In this document: positions 7,749-11,263 of the stretch, one piece after another
Numbering within the stretch: the stretch's first letter is position 1
Layout of the letters: each line of letters opens with the position of its first letter
Translations under genes and position numbers: made by a program
Source: Cyclostephanos tholiformis
Taxonomy: Eukaryota; Bacillariophyta; Thalassiosirophyceae; Thalassiosirales; Thalassiosiraceae
Length of the DNA: 11,263 nt
Reading direction: 5' to 3'
Assembly (NCBI GenBank): GCA_036939975.1
Contig: JALLPB010001094.1
Coordinates: 1-11,263, forward strand
The notes under the pieces: model-generated
What the model saw: the letters and a program-made list of their open reading frames with translations, nothing else
What the model was told of the DNA's origin: nothing
The model's database searches: none

Positions 7749-9135
7749 ATGCTTCATCAACCATCTGAAAACAAGAATCCTCACAACCACATCAGGAACA
7801 TCACCATTCCCATCCCTACCATGACATATACAAGAATCGATTCAAAGGACCATCTCCAAATTCTCCACGGACCCAAACCATACCAAGGCATCATGACCAC
7901 CCATCCCCATCAAACTCACCAATGGGTTCAGGCTCCTTGGATCACCAGGAGGTTAAGCAATTATATAACACCACTACCTGAAACATGGACAGATTGGGAC
8001 AGCCCCCTATCATCAGCCCCCAACGATGTCATGAACAAATTCCTTTGCAAGCTACTACACACAATCAACCTCCCACAACATGCACTAATGATATCACAAC
8101 TTGACCTAAATGTGGGCAGCATTGGCATCATCAACCCACATCCTTGAGCAAGACCCAATTTCATGCTCACATTTGAAACATCTCTTTGACAGGCAAATCA
8201 AGGCATCTACCTAAACAAAAACCTCATCAAGGTTCCTCTTCACAAAACATCTGACTTCCAATCTATCCACTGGGGTCTGATGCAGCTTTGGATTTTACAA
8301 CAATGATATCTTTGGTGATCGCACCTTCTCATGCCTCAAAACAAGTAAAAAAGAGCCCATAATATCATATCCACTGGTTTTGCCAAAGCACTTGCACCAG
8401 CGCTCTCTACAGCTGAACACACCCAACCAAACACAACCATTGACATTGAACCAAACTTCTACCTCACATTGGACACCACAGCTTGACCATTCGACATATC
8501 AATCAATCCAAACCCCACTGGATCCCACCTTTGTTCATTCACAACAATCGGCACCAATATCACAATTACTGCACTACCGTCTTCTCCTAATCCGCATTTG
8601 TCACAAGGAAATAATATTGTCCAAATCATCACTGCCAATGCAGATAAAAATCTCAAAAAAAATGAATGTCGGAAACTAGGATGTCCCAGCAAAGCAACCA
8701 CCCAAACATCACCATTCATCATATGCAAAGATGTCATCTTCAAAATTTACCGCAAAAACATGACCCTACTCCCATTTACAATTGACCATGGGGATGCTTT
8801 GGACCTATGCTACAATCCTTCCTCACATCAACACACCATCCGCATCAAAATCCATGGTGCAACAACAGACCATATGCCAATCTCATGTACAAATGTGCAT
8901 CTGAACATCCCGCCCCATTGAACACCCTTAATATTCATGACAAAAATTAGAGCCAATCAAGAGTACATTCAACCAAAAATTCTATAGTCACTCACACACT
9001 TTGCCAACACCAAGCATCCATACCATGCAGCTCTTAGGACTCACCATCACAAATGCCTTCTCATCTCTGTATCGTCAGCAGTATGTACTAGTCTCCCCAC
9101 CAACCAGCATCACCGCTCAACATACTCATTTCTAA
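7749..9135 (+). pseudogene. Decayed retroelement ORF, probably C-terminal part of a reverse-transcriptase polyprotein
   Basis: A once-continuous protein can be followed through frame changes. One frame runs 7749-8280 with TGA stops at 8145-8147 and 8187-8189. A shifted frame covers 8281-8349, with Cys-x-Phe-Gly, DIFGD and FSC, like the Cys/His motif after the polymerase domain in non-LTR reverse transcriptases. The first frame resumes at 8350-8786 with TGA at 8484-8486 (AHNIISTGFAKALAPALSTA, then PFDISINPNP). A third frame (CFGPMLQSFL) follows 8787-8935, and a last one (8980-9135) reads LPTPSIHTMQLLGLTITNAF and ends at TAA 9133-9135. These phrases resemble diatom retroelement proteins as I remember them, without a database check. 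No polymerase catalytic motif is present, so the copy is 5'-truncated, as is common for non-LTR elements. The plus strand is strikingly G-poor and C-rich. Clade not assigned. Confidence 0.55.
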
Positions 9136-9150
9136 CATCAACAGACTCTA

Positions 9151-9547
9151 CAGTAAGTTTGACCTCAATTGACTACCCCCAATTTGAAGGAGCTTATTTC
9201 TCAGCTTCTGCCCAGCAACCAATTGACTTCATTTTTAGCTTATCCCACACCTCATTGAGTGAACTGTGGGATAAGCTATCACTGCTGTTGATCCCATGGG
9301 CAGGGGCCAAGAAATAAGCTCCTTCAATTTGGGGGTGGGGTTTTGAGAGAGATGTGCCTTTTTTTTACTAATGGATTTTCAAAAATCACCAACCTTTGAC
9401 CAAATACCTCGGCCAATAATTATTGCCTAACCATGCCCCAAGCAAGACTTCTTCCTTATTTAGCATTCCCTACAACATTCCATCTGGGGCAGAGACAAAA
9501 TTCTTAATTTTCAGTAATCGGGTTGTCAATTGAGGTCAAATGTACTG
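9151..9547. mobile_element. MITE with mariner-type termini and TA target-site duplication
   Basis: The element is 397 bp and starts and ends with CAGTA/TACTG, flanked on both sides by TA (9149-9150 and 9548-9549). Terminal inverted repeats 9151-9178 and 9520-9547 match at 25 of 28 positions, sharing GACCTCAATTGAC. TA duplications and CAGT-type ends are typical of the Tc1/mariner superfamily (known), so this would be a non-autonomous member. It has no transposase frame. It carries an internal foldback (9176-9335), followed by about 184 bp on the right with no counterpart on the left, suggesting a later insertion or an asymmetric interior. Confidence 0.75.
9176..9335. repeat. Nested inverted repeat (160-nt foldback) inside the MITE
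   Basis: Arms 9176-9201 and 9310-9335 pair at 25 of 26 positions (core AAGGAGCTTATTTCT). CTGCCCA at 9208-9214 pairs with TGGGCAG at 9297-9303. The innermost arms 9237-9249 and 9265-9277 (AGCTTATCCCACA and its complement) pair perfectly around a 15-nt loop. The three helices are collinear, so a transcript could form one long interrupted hairpin with the proportions of a small-RNA precursor. There is no evidence that it is transcribed. Confidence 0.85.
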
Positions 9548-10150
9548 TACCTATCACATACATACATAGATCCCTCAAGTAAAACCTTATGATGCACAAC
9601 AGTACATAATTTGGTCCGTCTGACGACCTTGCTAAATTCAGCCAAACTAGCTGGATTCATCATTGGCATGACAGTTTTTTCTCCATCAAAGCAGTTGCCA
9701 TTCAAATGTTGAGGCAGGGGTATTGTTGATCATGGTGTCTAGTTGTCATTGGTAATTTTTTGGAAGCTGGCTGGCAATTTAACAACATCAATTTTGTTGT
9801 GGCCAAGTTCATGTTTGGGTTTTTTTTCTGCCATCGTTGATGTCAAAAAACTCGTCCAGTCTCTGTTTTTTGGCAAAGAGAAAAATACAAAGGAATTAAT
9901 ATGAATTCCTGTAGAAAGATAACTCCTCCTCACACCACACAAAACCATGGTATTTCTGACTTGACAACATCATGTACATTGATGTTATCATATTCGGCCT
10001 ACGGACCCCTGATTGTCAAAGCCAACAATGTGCACTCAATCCAAACATCATGGACCATGTCACAATGGCTTAGTTTTGTCCATTTCCACCAATTGACTAT
10101 CAAGGAATGCAAAAATGGCCACAACAATGAGGTTTTTTGCAAATTTGATA
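9548..10150. other. Intergenic stretch without recognised genes
   Basis: About 600 bp to the right of the MITE shows only short open frames on either strand, with no family resemblance and no spliced gene that I could trace. A small perfect inverted repeat (AGGAATT at 9891-9897, AATTCCT at 9904-9910) is present. It could be further degraded transposon sequence. Confidence 0.5.
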
Positions 10151-10860
10151 AGTGATGAGAATATCACAAAGTGGATAGTAGCAATGATGATGGCTTTGAT
10201 GAAGCAGATGGTGGCAATGATGATGGCGGCAAGAACTACGGACAAAACAATCAACAAGAAGATGCCGGACAACAACGTGATGGGGTGATGGGAGGGAATA
10301 TGCAACGACGCAATGCGACGCAATGCAACGCAATGTGATCTGCTGGGACACAACAATCTATGAGATGCTGGGTGATGGGACAGGGCAACGCAACAACAAA
10401 ATGATGTGGCACAGCTCAAATAAGGCATGATGCAATGTGAAAGGGACAAGGCATTGAAATGAGATGATGAGCATGGACAATAGAGGGGGAATGCAACAAT
10501 CAAAATATGTACCATTGCAATGCAACATGATGGTGCACACCAATTAATGATACACCAGAAGACACAATGGGATGATGGACAATGCAATGCAATGCGATGT
10601 GACAATGGGGATGAGACAATGCCGATGTTGAGGAAAGAAACAACAATGGCAAAAACAATGATAAGATGAAGATGATGGCATTGGCGGGGATGAGGATGAA
10701 TGAACAACAAGAGTCAATGATGGGGTCATGATGGGGGCAGGATACCAGCGGGTGCTGCACCTCTCATCCTGGGCAACAATCAACTAATGGTGACAATTTG
10801 GAGGGGAGGAAACAAGAGAAAGGGACATGTTGGGGGGTGGGATGACAGAAGAGGGGCCAC
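10151..10860. repeat. Purine-rich low-complexity tract with GATGATGG and GCAATGCAACGCAATG words
   Basis: The plus strand is dominated by A and G. It is built of diverged short words: GATGATGGC and GGCAATGATG near 10180-10230, CAATGCGACGCAATGC near 10310-10335, and many isolated CAATG or GCAATG words to about 10620. The long minus-strand open frame here (10060-10710) is a by-product of T/C-rich codons (Ser, His, Cys, Leu, Ile) and is not a credible gene. It resembles the GTC-rich tract at 5990-7335 in type but not in word content. Confidence 0.65.
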
Positions 10861-10867
10861 GGGGGAG

Positions 10868-10904
10868 TTGATTTGGTGGAGTTTATAGAGCTCCACAAAA
10901 TCAA
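10868..10904. repeat. Hairpin with 14-bp arms
   Basis: Arms 10868-10881 and 10891-10904 (TTGATTTGGTGGAG against CTCCACAAAATCAA) pair at 13 of 14 positions around a 9-nt spacer. It lies about 35 bp left of the first copy of the duplicated repeat at the right end of the window. It could be a transposon terminus or a stem in a transcript. Confidence 0.7.
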
Positions 10905-10937
10905 TTCAAAACCCACATTTTCTCCCCCCCCAGAGCA

Positions 10938-11172
10938 GTAGAAGGACCAGAACTTTTTCTGCATGTGTCCTGGGCATAAGGCTGTGCTATCGGCGACATG
11001 ATGAGCTCATGATGAGGGCTCGATTGGATGAATGATAGAGTATCAGCTTCATTTTTTTTTTGTAGAAGGACCGGAACATATTCTGTATGTGTCCTGGGCA
11101 TAAGGCTGCACTATCAGCACCATGTTGAGCTCATGATGAGGGCCCAATTGGATTAATGATAGAGTTTCAGTT
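10938..11172. repeat. Two tandem copies of a 112-bp repeat, 124-bp period
   Basis: Copies at 10938-11049 and 11062-11172 are about 87% identical by eye (14-15 differences). Both run from GTAGAAGGACC through GTGTCCTGGGCATAAGGCTG and GAGCTCATGATGAGGG to TGATAGAGT(A/T)TCAG. They are joined by a short T-rich spacer. Several differences are CG versus CA or TG, fitting decay at CpG. No protein or known family is recognised. This may be part of a larger satellite or transposon cut by the window edge. Confidence 0.8.
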
Positions 11173-11263
11173 AGACAGTCTTTTAATTTTTTATTTTCCA
11201 TTACTAATACATAAATGAAAACCCTGTCATAGGTCCTATTTGTGGTCATTTTTTACTTAGGCA
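11173..11263. other. AT-rich right edge
   Basis: The last 91 bp are AT-rich with T runs and show no open frame or repeat that I can define. Confidence 0.4.

Noticed and set aside
8459..8743. 94-codon minus-strand open frame in the retroelement remnant
   Set aside because: The plus strand there reads as a coherent retroelement protein relic; the antisense frame is a composition effect of G-poor plus-strand DNA.
9739..9948. 69-codon minus-strand open frame right of the MITE
   Set aside because: Neither it nor the adjoining frames give a recognisable protein, and extending through frameshifts did not help.
10060..10710. 216-codon minus-strand open frame
   Set aside because: It is Ser/His/Cys/Leu/Ile-rich because the plus strand is purine-rich low-complexity; overlapping frames are open as well.

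Overview
This window looks like nuclear DNA of a eukaryotic alga, most likely a diatom or close stramenopile. The grounds are short GT-AG introns of 64-89 bp in an ABC transporter gene, an intact VPS52 (a GARP/EARP vesicle-tethering subunit found only in eukaryotes), and a decayed retroelement reading frame like ones I remember from diatom genomes. The lineage call is an inference.

The genic half is 1-5823. A five-exon ABCB-type half-transporter (ATG at 265, stop at 3150, 861 residues) lies on the plus strand. It has an extra four-helix N-terminal domain, a linker with three 14-residue repeats, six core helices and one nucleotide-binding domain with every canonical motif. VPS52 (5823 to 3562, 753 residues, apparently intronless) lies on the minus strand. 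The two genes converge, with 411 bp between stop codons. They act on membranes but nothing shows that they work together.

The repeat half is 5824-11263 and holds no gene I can support. In order: a VPS52 upstream flank; about 1.35 kb of degenerate DNA with GGTCA/GTCATCG words strongly biased to the plus strand; a 40-bp duplication ending in a tRNA-Ile-like 5' half; a CpG-rich island of about 350 bp with at least five hairpins (7385-7740); a 5'-truncated, frameshifted retroelement pseudogene (7749-9135) whose in-frame stops all read TGA where CGA is plausible; a 397-bp mariner-type MITE (9151-9547) with TA target duplication, 28-bp terminal inverted repeats and a nested foldback; about 600 bp without a recognised feature; a purine-rich low-complexity tract; a 14-bp-arm hairpin; and two copies of a 112-bp repeat at the right end.

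The items most worth following up are the hairpin island beside CpG-depleted retroelement DNA, and the MITE with its internal foldback.
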